From Bacillus sp. OV166 (GTDB lineage: Bacteria; Bacillota; Bacilli; Bacillales; Cytobacillaceae): a stretch of 64,000 bases of DNA. Position 1 is the stretch's first letter, and every line of letters starts with the position of its first letter. A program made the position numbers and the translations under genes. The notes under the pieces were generated by a model. That model had not been told where the DNA came from and ran no database searches. It saw nothing but the letters and a program-made list of their open reading frames with translations. The DNA lies in NCBI RefSeq assembly GCF_900177675.1, contig NZ_FXWM01000001.1, positions 4,721,001 through 4,785,000 on the forward strand, in the 5' to 3' direction. Shown here one piece after another: positions 8,467-16,263 of this stretch.

Positions 8467-9552
8467 TTATTGGCCATTTCTTTTAGTCAACAAATATTTC
8501 CCATAGCATATTGGGGTGATGTAGGTTTCCCGCCATGTTTCGAACATTAAAGCATTACGAAATGCTAACCTTAGATCTCGGGCATTACATTCAATAAACA
8601 TTGGAAAACCATCCATTGTAATTCCAACATCAAGTCCAATATCTGCAAAGTTAGGAGTTTGATCACCCAAATGTTTGGCAACCCTTAAGGATAAACGTTC
8701 AACGTCGGCGACTACCTGTCTTTCATTAAGGTGTGGGAGGTTTCTAAGAATATCTTCAAAAACAACGCTAGCACCACCACTAGCAACATTTGTAACGAAG
8801 TGCCCTGTTTTTGCTACTTTCCCCACCATCCCTGTCACTTGCCATTCTCCAAACCCATTTCGTTGGACGGTTACCCGAACGTCAAATGGATTATTATTAT
8901 ATTCTGCAAGTTGAATTCTCTCTTGGATTATATACATCCCGCTTGTTACCAAAGATTTTATTTTCAATGGTAATTGTTCCGCAGGGAGCATTTCTTCCAG
9001 CCACAAGTCATTTTGGGGATAGATTAACAAGCACTCTGTATCGTTAAGGCGTGTAGCTCTCATGTTACGTTTTCCAAATGTACCATTGCTTGGTTTTATG
9101 ATTAACTCGCTATGTTTTCCCATCATTTCGACCATATTACCAAGATTGAAGCGAACGGTTTCTGGGAGATGTGGTCTAATATCTACACATTCCATTAATA
9201 ACTTATGAGTTTTGTATTTCCCATATTGATTCCATTCATTAAAAATGATTAAGCCTTCAGCTAGTAACATTTTAATCTGTTTCTTTGCATCCTTCGAACA
9301 ATGATACCCTCTATTATGAATCACCAATGGTTTAGGAATAGTGTTCTTCAGATACACACCGTTACTATTCATCACATAACCCGTTATCTCTGGTTCGCCA
9401 GGCAGTAACTCCTCCAAACGAAGATACACAGGAATTAAATTATTTATATTCCCCCCTTCCTCATAGAAAGCCAGGATTTCTGGTTGTTTTCCGCGGTCAA
9501 GTTCTCTATATAATTGCGAGCTGATTATAATTCCAATATATTGCTGTTCCAA
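8467..9552 (-). CDS. YheC/YheD family ATP-grasp protein (361 aa)
   Basis: First gene of the three-gene coat-associated unit. The N-terminal YheC/D domain starts MEQQYIGIIISSQLYREL and includes the PLVIHNRGYH strand. The ATP-grasp part has LIIKPSNGTFGKR (near residues 146-158), FDVRVTVQRNGFG, TNVASGGASV, and DIGLDVGIT...FPMFIECNARD with the metal-binding Glu and Asn. All expected catalytic elements are present. The start codon is TTG at 9552 after GGCGGGGAAATAGC. A divergent, decayed glycosyltransferase gene lies upstream. The likely role is building or modifying a spore-surface component; this rests on family membership only. Confidence 0.86.
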   Translation of the reverse strand: MEQQYIGIIISSQLYRELDRGKQPEILAFYEEGGNINNLIPVYLRLEELLPGEPEITGYVMNSNGVYLKNTIPKPLVIHNRGYHCSKDAKKQIKMLLAEGLIIFNEWNQYGKYKTHKLLMECVDIRPHLPETVRFNLGNMVEMMGKHSELIIKPSNGTFGKRNMRATRLNDTECLLIYPQNDLWLEEMLPAEQLPLKIKSLVTSGMYIIQERIQLAEYNNNPFDVRVTVQRNGFGEWQVTGMVGKVAKTGHFVTNVASGGASVVFEDILRNLPHLNERQVVADVERLSLRVAKHLGDQTPNFADIGLDVGITMDGFPMFIECNARDLRLAFRNALMFETWRETYITPICYGKYLLTKRNGQ

Positions 9553-9727
9553 GCTATTTCCCCGCCTTATTTATAAGGTTTAGGTTCAGTTAACATAAAT
9601 AAACTGCTTTCTTACTATTAAATGCAAAAGTTATGTATTTGGAGAGATAAAAACCCAAATTAATTTGAAACATTCATTAAATACGTGAATACACTAACTT
9701 ACATTAATCTAAGAGGTGTTTTGCTTC

Positions 9728-10456
9728 ATGAGATCTAAACCAAAGGTAGCCTTTATTACCCCTGGTTCCTTCCCAATACCATGCTCCCGTTCAAGTTCAG
9801 TAGAAACAGTTGTAGAAATGCAAACAAACATTCTTCAAAACGATGTTGATTTTACGATATTTGGAAAAAGGGCTAAAGGAATGGCCTCTACTGAAAAACA
9901 AGGAAATATTTCTTTTATCCGGTTTCCTTATCAAAATTGGACAAGGTATCTCACAAAGGTTATTACTAAGTTATCTAAACTCAATCCTGATATCATCCAA
10001 ATTGAAAATCGCCCTAAATATATTCCTATCATTAGGAAAAAGTTTCAAAAAGTTCCAATTTGGTTGTCACTACACTCGACGATGTTTATTTCAAGTCCAC
10101 ATATTGAAAAGGAAAAGTTAATTAGTTGTCTTCATCAAGCTGATAAGATCATTGTTAACAGCCATTTTCTTAAAAACTATTTAATTTTTCAAACCAGTTG
10201 TGAGGCAAATAAAGTCATTGTAAAAATTATATAGGTGTGGATATAAGACAATTTCAATCGCAGGACGGGGTATTTGATCAATACACAAAACATTGAAGTG
10301 GAACTATCCAATTGTGTTATTCAGCTCTTAAACAATCCCAAAAGAATTAAAAGGTTAGGTCTTAACAGTATAGATCGAGTGAAGGAAAATTTCACATGGG
10401 AAAATAGTGCTAACCGTATCCTCCAATTGTATAACCAAATTGTATCTGAAAAATAA
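9728..10456 (+). pseudogene. Glycosyltransferase remnant (CotSA/YtcC-like), broken
   Basis: The ATG at 9728 follows AAGAGGTG and opens MRSKPKVAFITPGSFPIPCS, the N-terminal fold of GT4-type glycosyltransferases. The frame runs to residue 168 and stops at 10232-10234. Immediately there, the +1 frame continues the protein (NYIGVDIRQFQSQDG...), where these enzymes have their inter-domain linker, so a frameshift has occurred near 10225. By about 10290 the sequence jumps to a third frame that encodes only the terminal helix (VKENFTWENSANRILQLY). The donor-sugar-binding C-terminal domain, normally about 150 residues, is missing. Two lesions make inactivity near certain. Its spore-coat relatives fit the neighbouring YheC/D genes. 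Confidence 0.8.
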
Positions 10457-10460
10457 TAGA

Positions 10461-10492
10461 ACGTCCCTTTTTGGATGAATCAAAAGGGACGT
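10461..10492. terminator. Hairpin between GT remnant and 777-aa gene
   Basis: An 11-bp perfect stem (ACGTCCCTTTT / AAAAGGGACGT) lies between two convergent genes. The T-tract is poor on either strand, so termination is probable but not certain. Confidence 0.6.
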
Positions 10493-10498
10493 GAAGGA

Positions 10499-12832
10499 CT
10501 ATAAATATGCTCTTTCTTGGAAGTGAAGAGTATTTCCAAATGCATCTTCATCAAGAATTTGAAACCCTTGAATTTGAACTGCATAAAACATTGGTTGATT
10601 ACGAATTTTTAAATACTTATCATAATCCAATTTCTTAAAGCCTTTGAAGCTAGGATATATATTTGCTTCAAGAATCCACGGGAAGCCAACTTCATCTAAG
10701 GCAATATCTATACCAAATTCGGAGAAATGTTCATTTCTTTGATCCATGATGCGGCAAAATCTTTGACAAAGGTTTACTATATTCCGATAAACAAGCGAAT
10801 AGCTGAGGCCCTGGGAAGTCTTCTTGATAACTGTTTCTAACGTCATCGCTTCTCCACCCCGAGCAATATTAGTTAGATCCTCATCTTCTCGAGCAACCCT
10901 GCATTCAATTCCAGTGCATTGCCACTTCCCTTTGTTATATTTCTGCATCACAACCCTGACATCAAGGGCTCGATTATTTACCTTTAAAAGCGGAATGTAG
11001 GTTTGAAATAAATACTCCTGTTTAAAAATTCCAAACTCCTTTAATAATACTTGTAAACCTTCTTTATCCTTCAATCTGTGTTGTACCTTTGTCATATTCC
11101 GATAATCGTATAAACTAAAACCTTCTGTTTCGTCATTTAATTCTAGTATGAAAATTCCGCGTCCTCTTGATAAGCTAACAGGCTTTAAAATAATTTTCTT
11201 ATTTTCTATTAAAAAGTCAATTAATTCTTCCATGTTATTTAAAAGGAAAGTTGCAGGTAAGTGTTGTTTAATTTCTGGGGTATTTTTTAATAAATATAGA
11301 TCCGATTTTTTAAAGTGGTAGGAGTTAAATAAATTATTATTGGTTATATCCACTAGTTGTCTAATATTATCTTTCTTTTGATGGAAATTTCTACGGTATA
11401 TGGTAGAGGGAATCGGAGTAGAATCATAGCGCCAATGTTTTTTTACTGGGTCATAGATCATCCCATATGCAATTCTCTTTTCCCAATCGACTGACCTTGC
11501 TGAAAAGGCGATCGTTACTCCGCCATAGCGATGAAATTCACCAAAACGGTCATTGAATTTCTCCATATAATCCAAATGATAAAAGTGATTTTTTTCACCC
11601 AATAGTAAGCCAATTGTTGGACCGATAATTGCCTTTCTCTCTGAAAATTGGATTTGATAAACTAGGTCAACAGGAAGATGCATGGATTCTACTAGCGTGT
11701 CGGAAACAAAAAGCTCTATGGGATTTTGAAAGGAATTATGTCTTAGCGGAATTGCGTCTTCATAATTTACAAAGTGACATGGCTGCTCATTTACCCCAAA
11801 TTTTACAAATTCAGGTTGTTCCCTCCAGCTTTCTGTAATTCGGTTAGATAATTTCATTTTCATTTCATGGTCTTGAAAAACTTTAAATTTCACCCAAACA
11901 TTCTCAAAAAGCTGACTTGATTTCCTGATAAACGGCGTAATATTATTGTCGTGTAATTCTCCACTGCTTACATGAACGGTTGCCTCAGTTTCTCCACTAT
12001 ACGTTTGCAATGTCTTATCATCGTTTTTCAATTCCCTGATTTCTTTTGCTAGATCAATCGGCCACCTAAGAATCCTACCCGCTACTTTTTTGTTGCTATA
12101 ACTTATGTCTTTCACAATGGTAAGGATAGGACAAGTGGAATGAATTCGAATTTCACCAGTTTCCATCCCCACAAATTGAAGACCAATTTCATAAATTCTT
12201 GGATAATAATAGTGAATAATTTCTAAAATTCGATGGCTTACTTCATAAAGGTATTCTTGTGTCTCTTCTTGCATTTGGTAATCACCGGTAAGTAGCAGAT
12301 AGGCTTCCTTAAAGGTTAACACTTGGTCATTATTCTTGGCATAAATAATCGGAGTCGTCCATTGATGTTGACAATCTTTTTGCCCTAAAACGTAAAAACT
12401 AAATGAAGTCGGAATTTGATTTTCCGCTATTAAATTAATATCCTTTAGTTCAGGATGTGTTGCTATCAATTCTAGGAAATGCTTATTCTTAATATTATTC
12501 TTTTCATTTATGAGAGTTACACCTGTTTGCTGTGCAAGTTTAAAGATTGTCCGATTGTTTTTCTTACGATGATAATTTGTGGGATTATAGATTATTGACG
12601 GAATATCAACGAAACCTAGTAAAACGATCTCCTCATCCTTTATCATAATTGCATTTCCCTTACGCTCGTTTACAAGCAATCCTTCGATATTAATAAATAG
12701 TACGTCAAAATTTAACTCATCGCCCGCTTTTGCATATTGTAAAACATAGGAATCATCATCGTTTAATTCCTCTTGGGCCAGCCTATTCCATTGCCGCATA
12801 GTTAAAATAATTCCAATAGACTTTTCATCCAT
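10499..12832 (-). CDS. Double-module YheC/YheD protein (777 aa)
   Basis: About twice the family length. The N-terminal part (residues 1 to about 240) starts MDEKSIGIILTMRQWNRL like the single-module neighbours. It lacks the KP..G nucleotide motif, and where the metal site should be it has QFVGMETGEIRIHSTC, so this module looks inactive. The second module (about 370-760) is complete: YQIQFSERKAIIGPTIGLLLG, then IILKPVSLSRGRG, LDVRVVMQKYNKG, and FGIDIALDEVGFPWILEANIYPS. ATG 12832 follows AAGGTGACTGAGTA. The gene stands alone between the GT remnant and the kinase-like genes. A tandem dead-plus-live arrangement suggests regulation or scaffolding, which is inference. Confidence 0.82.
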   Translation of the reverse strand: MDEKSIGIILTMRQWNRLAQEELNDDDSYVLQYAKAGDELNFDVLFINIEGLLVNERKGNAIMIKDEEIVLLGFVDIPSIIYNPTNYHRKKNNRTIFKLAQQTGVTLINEKNNIKNKHFLELIATHPELKDINLIAENQIPTSFSFYVLGQKDCQHQWTTPIIYAKNNDQVLTFKEAYLLLTGDYQMQEETQEYLYEVSHRILEIIHYYYPRIYEIGLQFVGMETGEIRIHSTCPILTIVKDISYSNKKVAGRILRWPIDLAKEIRELKNDDKTLQTYSGETEATVHVSSGELHDNNITPFIRKSSQLFENVWVKFKVFQDHEMKMKLSNRITESWREQPEFVKFGVNEQPCHFVNYEDAIPLRHNSFQNPIELFVSDTLVESMHLPVDLVYQIQFSERKAIIGPTIGLLLGEKNHFYHLDYMEKFNDRFGEFHRYGGVTIAFSARSVDWEKRIAYGMIYDPVKKHWRYDSTPIPSTIYRRNFHQKKDNIRQLVDITNNNLFNSYHFKKSDLYLLKNTPEIKQHLPATFLLNNMEELIDFLIENKKIILKPVSLSRGRGIFILELNDETEGFSLYDYRNMTKVQHRLKDKEGLQVLLKEFGIFKQEYLFQTYIPLLKVNNRALDVRVVMQKYNKGKWQCTGIECRVAREDEDLTNIARGGEAMTLETVIKKTSQGLSYSLVYRNIVNLCQRFCRIMDQRNEHFSEFGIDIALDEVGFPWILEANIYPSFKGFKKLDYDKYLKIRNQPMFYAVQIQGFQILDEDAFGNTLHFQERAYL

Positions 12833-12926
12833 TACTCAGTCACCTTCAATCATTTCAGGTCATTTATAATATTTCTATTCATGATTCTATGAAACTGTAT
12901 AGGCATATGGGAGTAACACGCTGATA

Positions 12927-13511
12927 TTAGTCTTTTATTTTCAACGATTTCTTCCATTGTTCAAAGAGGTAAGGCTCTTGATTATTTACATGGTCTAAAA
13001 ACGTTACCAATAAACCCAATTGTTTTAAGTCTTTGAAAAGTCGTTTTGGAAACGACCTTTGAATTTTAAAAGAATTAAAAAGATCTATGATTTTCAACTT
13101 TCCATTCTTATCATAGATTGAGTGTCGCAAGGAGAAATCAATTCTCATAAACTGTAAACTTCTGAGTTCTTTTATTACATTGATAATTTCAATTGTTAAA
13201 TCCTCGGAAATTGTCTTGGATTTTTCAAGAAATTCTTGTAAGGAAGGTCCAGTAAGGTATTCCATAATAATATAATTTTCTCCCGTTTCATAAACCTTTG
13301 GTAAAATAGCTGTTTTTTCACCGGTTTGTTGTAGTACCTGCTTTTCTCGAAGGCAATATATTTGTTTTGAATAAATTTTCACACAGCGTTCTTCGGATAG
13401 TTTAAACACTGCACCTTGTAATCCTTTTCCAATGAGTGGATAGTCGGTTGGATTGGCTTGAACCTGAACTGGTTTTCCCGGCGTAACGACAATTTGGGTA
13501 AAATCATTCAA
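12927..13511 (-). CDS. Small protein-kinase-fold protein (YrzF-like)
   Basis: A 194-aa truncated kinase fold. The glycine loop GKGLQGAVFKL is followed by the ATP-anchoring lysine in CVKIYSK. The hinge is YIIMEYLTGPS. The catalytic loop reads RIDFSLRHSIYDKNGKLKIIDLF, where the usual HRD/DFG are changed to RID.. and IID, as in RIO- and YrzF-like kinases. Phosphotransfer is possible but unproven. The start is TTG 13511 after AAAGGAGATAATG; the ATG in that sequence is out of frame. It sits among coat-associated ATP-grasp genes, and spore-coat kinases such as CotS/CotH are known in bacilli, so a spore role is an inference from context. Confidence 0.75.
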   Translation of the reverse strand: MNDFTQIVVTPGKPVQVQANPTDYPLIGKGLQGAVFKLSEERCVKIYSKQIYCLREKQVLQQTGEKTAILPKVYETGENYIIMEYLTGPSLQEFLEKSKTISEDLTIEIINVIKELRSLQFMRIDFSLRHSIYDKNGKLKIIDLFNSFKIQRSFPKRLFKDLKQLGLLVTFLDHVNNQEPYLFEQWKKSLKIKD

Positions 13512-13584
13512 CTTGCATTATCTCCTTTATTGGAAATTATTATTGTGTTGTGCTTCTTGTTAAAGCATATCCAGAGACTACTTT

Positions 13585-14310
13585 TTATGAAAATGGTAGA
13601 AGTGCATCAATAAATTCTTGTGCCGATTGATACCGTTTGAGTTTATACTTTCTTGTTGCTTTTCTCAGAACCTTTTGTAATTTCTGATTGGGAATCTGTT
13701 TGCACGCCTGTTTTTTTCGATACGGTGCAAAACCAGTTAACAGGTACAAGCATACACATGCAGCACTATATATATCTGAGCAGTAGTTTATATTAGCAGT
13801 AAAGAAATGATTTTGTTTCTTAAGTTCCGGTGGTCGATACCATCTCGTTGCCCCTCGATGATTTCCAATGTATTCACCAGAGTCATTGGTGCGGACAGCA
13901 GAGCCGAAATCGATGATTTTTACTGTTTGGGGGTCATCATTACAAATTAAAATGTTATGTGGAGTAATATCGCAATGGAGAATGCCATGTTGGTGGATCA
14001 CCTTTAACCCTTTAAGGATGTTAATTGTTATTTGAACGGCTAATTCTTGATCATGGATGATCCCTTTTTTGTAATGCCCAAGCCTTCCCCCTTCGTGATA
14101 TTCTAAAACAATATACCCTTTATGTTCATCCACAAAAAAATCTAGACAGGTGATGATATGTTTATGAACCGGTAAGCTTCTTAGTATATCGCTCTCTTGT
14201 TCTGCTTCTCTTCTGCTATCAACCTTTTTTATTACTACCCTTTCATTTCGTTGATTCAGACCAAAAAAGACAAGGCTTGTCGCACCCTTACCAATAGTTT
14301 GATGATCCAG
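13585..14310 (-). CDS. Ser/Thr protein kinase, start codon unclear
   Basis: Complete Hanks-type kinase core. Read through, the frame gives the glycine loop IGKGATSLVFFG, the anchoring lysine in VVIKKVDSR, hinge VLEYHEGGRLGH, catalytic loop HCDITPHNILI, DFG in IIDFGSAV, and a PPE substrate loop (WYRPPELKK). The first ATG (14133) would remove the ATP-binding loop. Upstream the frame stays open to about 14360, but contains no ATG, GTG or TTG. CTG at 14310 is the nearest near-cognate codon, while the GGGGGAG ribosome site at 14331-14337 points to TTC at 14325. Either an unusual start is used or a point mutation has silenced the gene. No membrane segment or PASTA domain is present. Confidence 0.7.
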   Translation of the reverse strand: MDHQTIGKGATSLVFFGLNQRNERVVIKKVDSRREAEQESDILRSLPVHKHIITCLDFFVDEHKGYIVLEYHEGGRLGHYKKGIIHDQELAVQITINILKGLKVIHQHGILHCDITPHNILICNDDPQTVKIIDFGSAVRTNDSGEYIGNHRGATRWYRPPELKKQNHFFTANINYCSDIYSAACVCLYLLTGFAPYRKKQACKQIPNQKLQKVLRKATRKYKLKRYQSAQEFIDALLPFS

Positions 14311-14401
14311 TGTATACTTTTCGAATGTAGCTCCCCCTTTGTGACCCCTGTTTTTTATATCTTATTATTAGTAAGACAAGAATTCCTGTATGTTTATCCA
14401 T

Positions 14402-14441
14402 AAAAAAATAAGGTTGTCTCTAGTGGACAACCTTATTTTTT
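14402..14441. terminator. Bidirectional terminator after ypcP
   Basis: A long perfect stem (AAAAAATAAGGTTGTC / GACAACCTTATTTTTT) around a 7-base loop, A/T-tailed on both sides, lies directly at the ypcP stop. Confidence 0.9.
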
Positions 14442-15334
14442 CAGGAAACATACGCTTCGTCTATTGGCAAGAGCCGTTGCAATCCACGAAGTTCTAATTC
14501 CATTAACTTATTCAATGCTTTTTCTTTTTCAATACGAAGTCCTGCATCATCCAATGAACAGCTCACTGGAACATCGCATTTTATTTCGGCAAGCAGTCTC
14601 GACAAATGGAGCATGTCTAAATCCTGCTCAATTTTAGTCTTATTTGACTTTGATAATCGATCTAAATTAGAGATTATGCCCTCAATATGTTCAAACTCCT
14701 GTAAGAGCTTAAGAGCTGTCTTCTCTCCTATTCCTTTTACACCAGGATAATTATCACTAGGGTCCCCCATGAGGGCTTTTAAATCAATCATCTGCCGAGG
14801 AGTAATTCCTTTTTCTTCAAAGAAGGAATCTGGTGTATGAACCAGGTAATTTCCATAACCTTTTTTCAACAAAATAACAGAAATACTATCATCAAGCAGT
14901 TGCAGCATATCCTGGTCACCGGTTAGGATGGACACATGGGCAAAGTCCTTTGATTGATTAGCGATTGTTCCAATGCAGTCATCTGCTTCATAGCCTGCTA
15001 ATCCAATATTGGGGATATCAAAGGAAGCAACCACTTCTTTTACTAAATCAAATTGTGGGATAAGCTCTATCGGAGCTTCACCGCGATTACCTTTATAATC
15101 TGAGAATAATTCAGTACGAAAGGTCTTACTACCCATATCCCAACAAACAGCGAGATGGGAAGGTTTAAATGATGAAACTGCCGTGAATAAATGCTTAACA
15201 AAGCCATGAATTCCATTGGTCGGTGTTCCATTTGAATTTATCATAAATTGTCCTGTAACTGCCGTAGCGTAAAAAGCTCGGAATAGCAACGCCATTCCAT
15301 CAACAAGCATAAGTGAAGGCTTCTGATTAGTCAT
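14441..15334 (-). CDS. ypcP: 5'-3' exonuclease YpcP
   Basis: Stand-alone relative of the DNA polymerase I 5'-nuclease domain (297 aa), used for removing RNA primers and flaps. Metal ligands are visible in LMLVDGMALLFRA, AGYEADDCIG, ILTGDQDMLQLL and LMGDPSDNYPGVKGIGEKTA; the last is the helix-hairpin-helix DNA-binding motif with H3TH features. Length fits the family. ATG 15334 follows GGAGGTCC. In B. subtilis ypcP lies between sspL and dynA, so the island at 6.2-14.3 kb interrupts that order here. Confidence 0.93.
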   Translation of the reverse strand: MTNQKPSLMLVDGMALLFRAFYATAVTGQFMINSNGTPTNGIHGFVKHLFTAVSSFKPSHLAVCWDMGSKTFRTELFSDYKGNRGEAPIELIPQFDLVKEVVASFDIPNIGLAGYEADDCIGTIANQSKDFAHVSILTGDQDMLQLLDDSISVILLKKGYGNYLVHTPDSFFEEKGITPRQMIDLKALMGDPSDNYPGVKGIGEKTALKLLQEFEHIEGIISNLDRLSKSNKTKIEQDLDMLHLSRLLAEIKCDVPVSCSLDDAGLRIEKEKALNKLMELELRGLQRLLPIDEAYVS

Positions 15335-15405
15335 ATTGGACCTCCTTATTTGGTGTCGTTTAAAAACAACACGCTATCCATTATAACATAAGTTGGCCTG
15401 AAAGA

Positions 15406-16233
15406 TTATTCTATTTTATGATCAGCATAAGAGATCCAATCACTAAAGCTTCCAACATAAAGCTTTACTTTATTAAAACCAGCCTCCTTTAATGCCAGGT
15501 AATTAGGTGTGGCCGTGACCCCAGATCCACAGTAAACAATAATATCCATATTAGGTTCGATATCTGAAAACCTTTGTCTCTGTTCCTCAGCTTGTTTATA
15601 TCGCCCGCCACGAATCCCCTCCATCCACGGCTTATTTATGGCACCAGGGATATGCCCGGCTTTTTTATCAATCGGTTCTTCTAGCCCTAGATATCTTTTT
15701 GATTCCCTTGAATCGATTAATATCTTGTTTTCCAGCTGTTTTTCGACTACTTCTTTTACTTCTTCGGTAGTTGCTAGTAATTCCGGCTTTAGGTTGTAAT
15801 GGAATTTTACCTTTTCAAATGCAGGAATATCTTTTGTTACTGGATAATTTGCTGCTGCCCATCCATTAAATCCCTCATCAAGTACATAAACATTTTCATG
15901 ACCAAGGTATTGAAGCAGCCACCAAAAGCGGGCTGCATACGCCCCTTCACCGGTATCATAGGCGACAACGACTGTGTTTTCATTAATCCCCTCTTTCTCA
16001 AGTTTCATGATAAATTCCTCAAGTCTAGGCAAAGGATGCCGTCCGCCATGGACTTGAACTGGATTTGATAAATCTTTTTCTAAATCAAAGAAAACTGCGC
16101 TAGGTAAATGACCTTTTAAATATTCCTGTCTCCCTTTTTCTGGTTCAGCTAATGAAAACCGGCAATCGACAACCCTTATATTGCTCTCGGTTAAGCTTTT
16201 CAATAACCATTCTTTGTCTTTAACAAATTTCAC
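15406..16233 (-). CDS. Thiosulfate/3-mercaptopyruvate sulfurtransferase
   Basis: Two-domain rhodanese of 275 aa. The N-terminal inactive domain has DCRFSLAEPEKG and VVAYDTGEGAYAAR (Asp in place of the active Cys). The C-terminal catalytic domain has DSRESKRYLG and the loop CGSGVTA near residue 237, with the persulfide-forming cysteine. The CGSGVT loop is the type usually linked to 3-mercaptopyruvate use rather than CRKGVT thiosulfate rhodaneses. It starts 30 bases past the dynA stop and is probably cotranscribed with dynA. Confidence 0.92.
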   Translation of the reverse strand: MKFVKDKEWLLKSLTESNIRVVDCRFSLAEPEKGRQEYLKGHLPSAVFFDLEKDLSNPVQVHGGRHPLPRLEEFIMKLEKEGINENTVVVAYDTGEGAYAARFWWLLQYLGHENVYVLDEGFNGWAAANYPVTKDIPAFEKVKFHYNLKPELLATTEEVKEVVEKQLENKILIDSRESKRYLGLEEPIDKKAGHIPGAINKPWMEGIRGGRYKQAEEQRQRFSDIEPNMDIIVYCGSGVTATPNYLALKEAGFNKVKLYVGSFSDWISYADHKIE

Positions 16234-16263
16234 GCAGCTTCCTCCTCGTCATTGATTAATACT

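Noticed and set aside
9719..10456. Two separate small genes in the glycosyltransferase remnant
   Set aside because: The adjoining frame continues the same protein family across the stop, so it is one broken gene.
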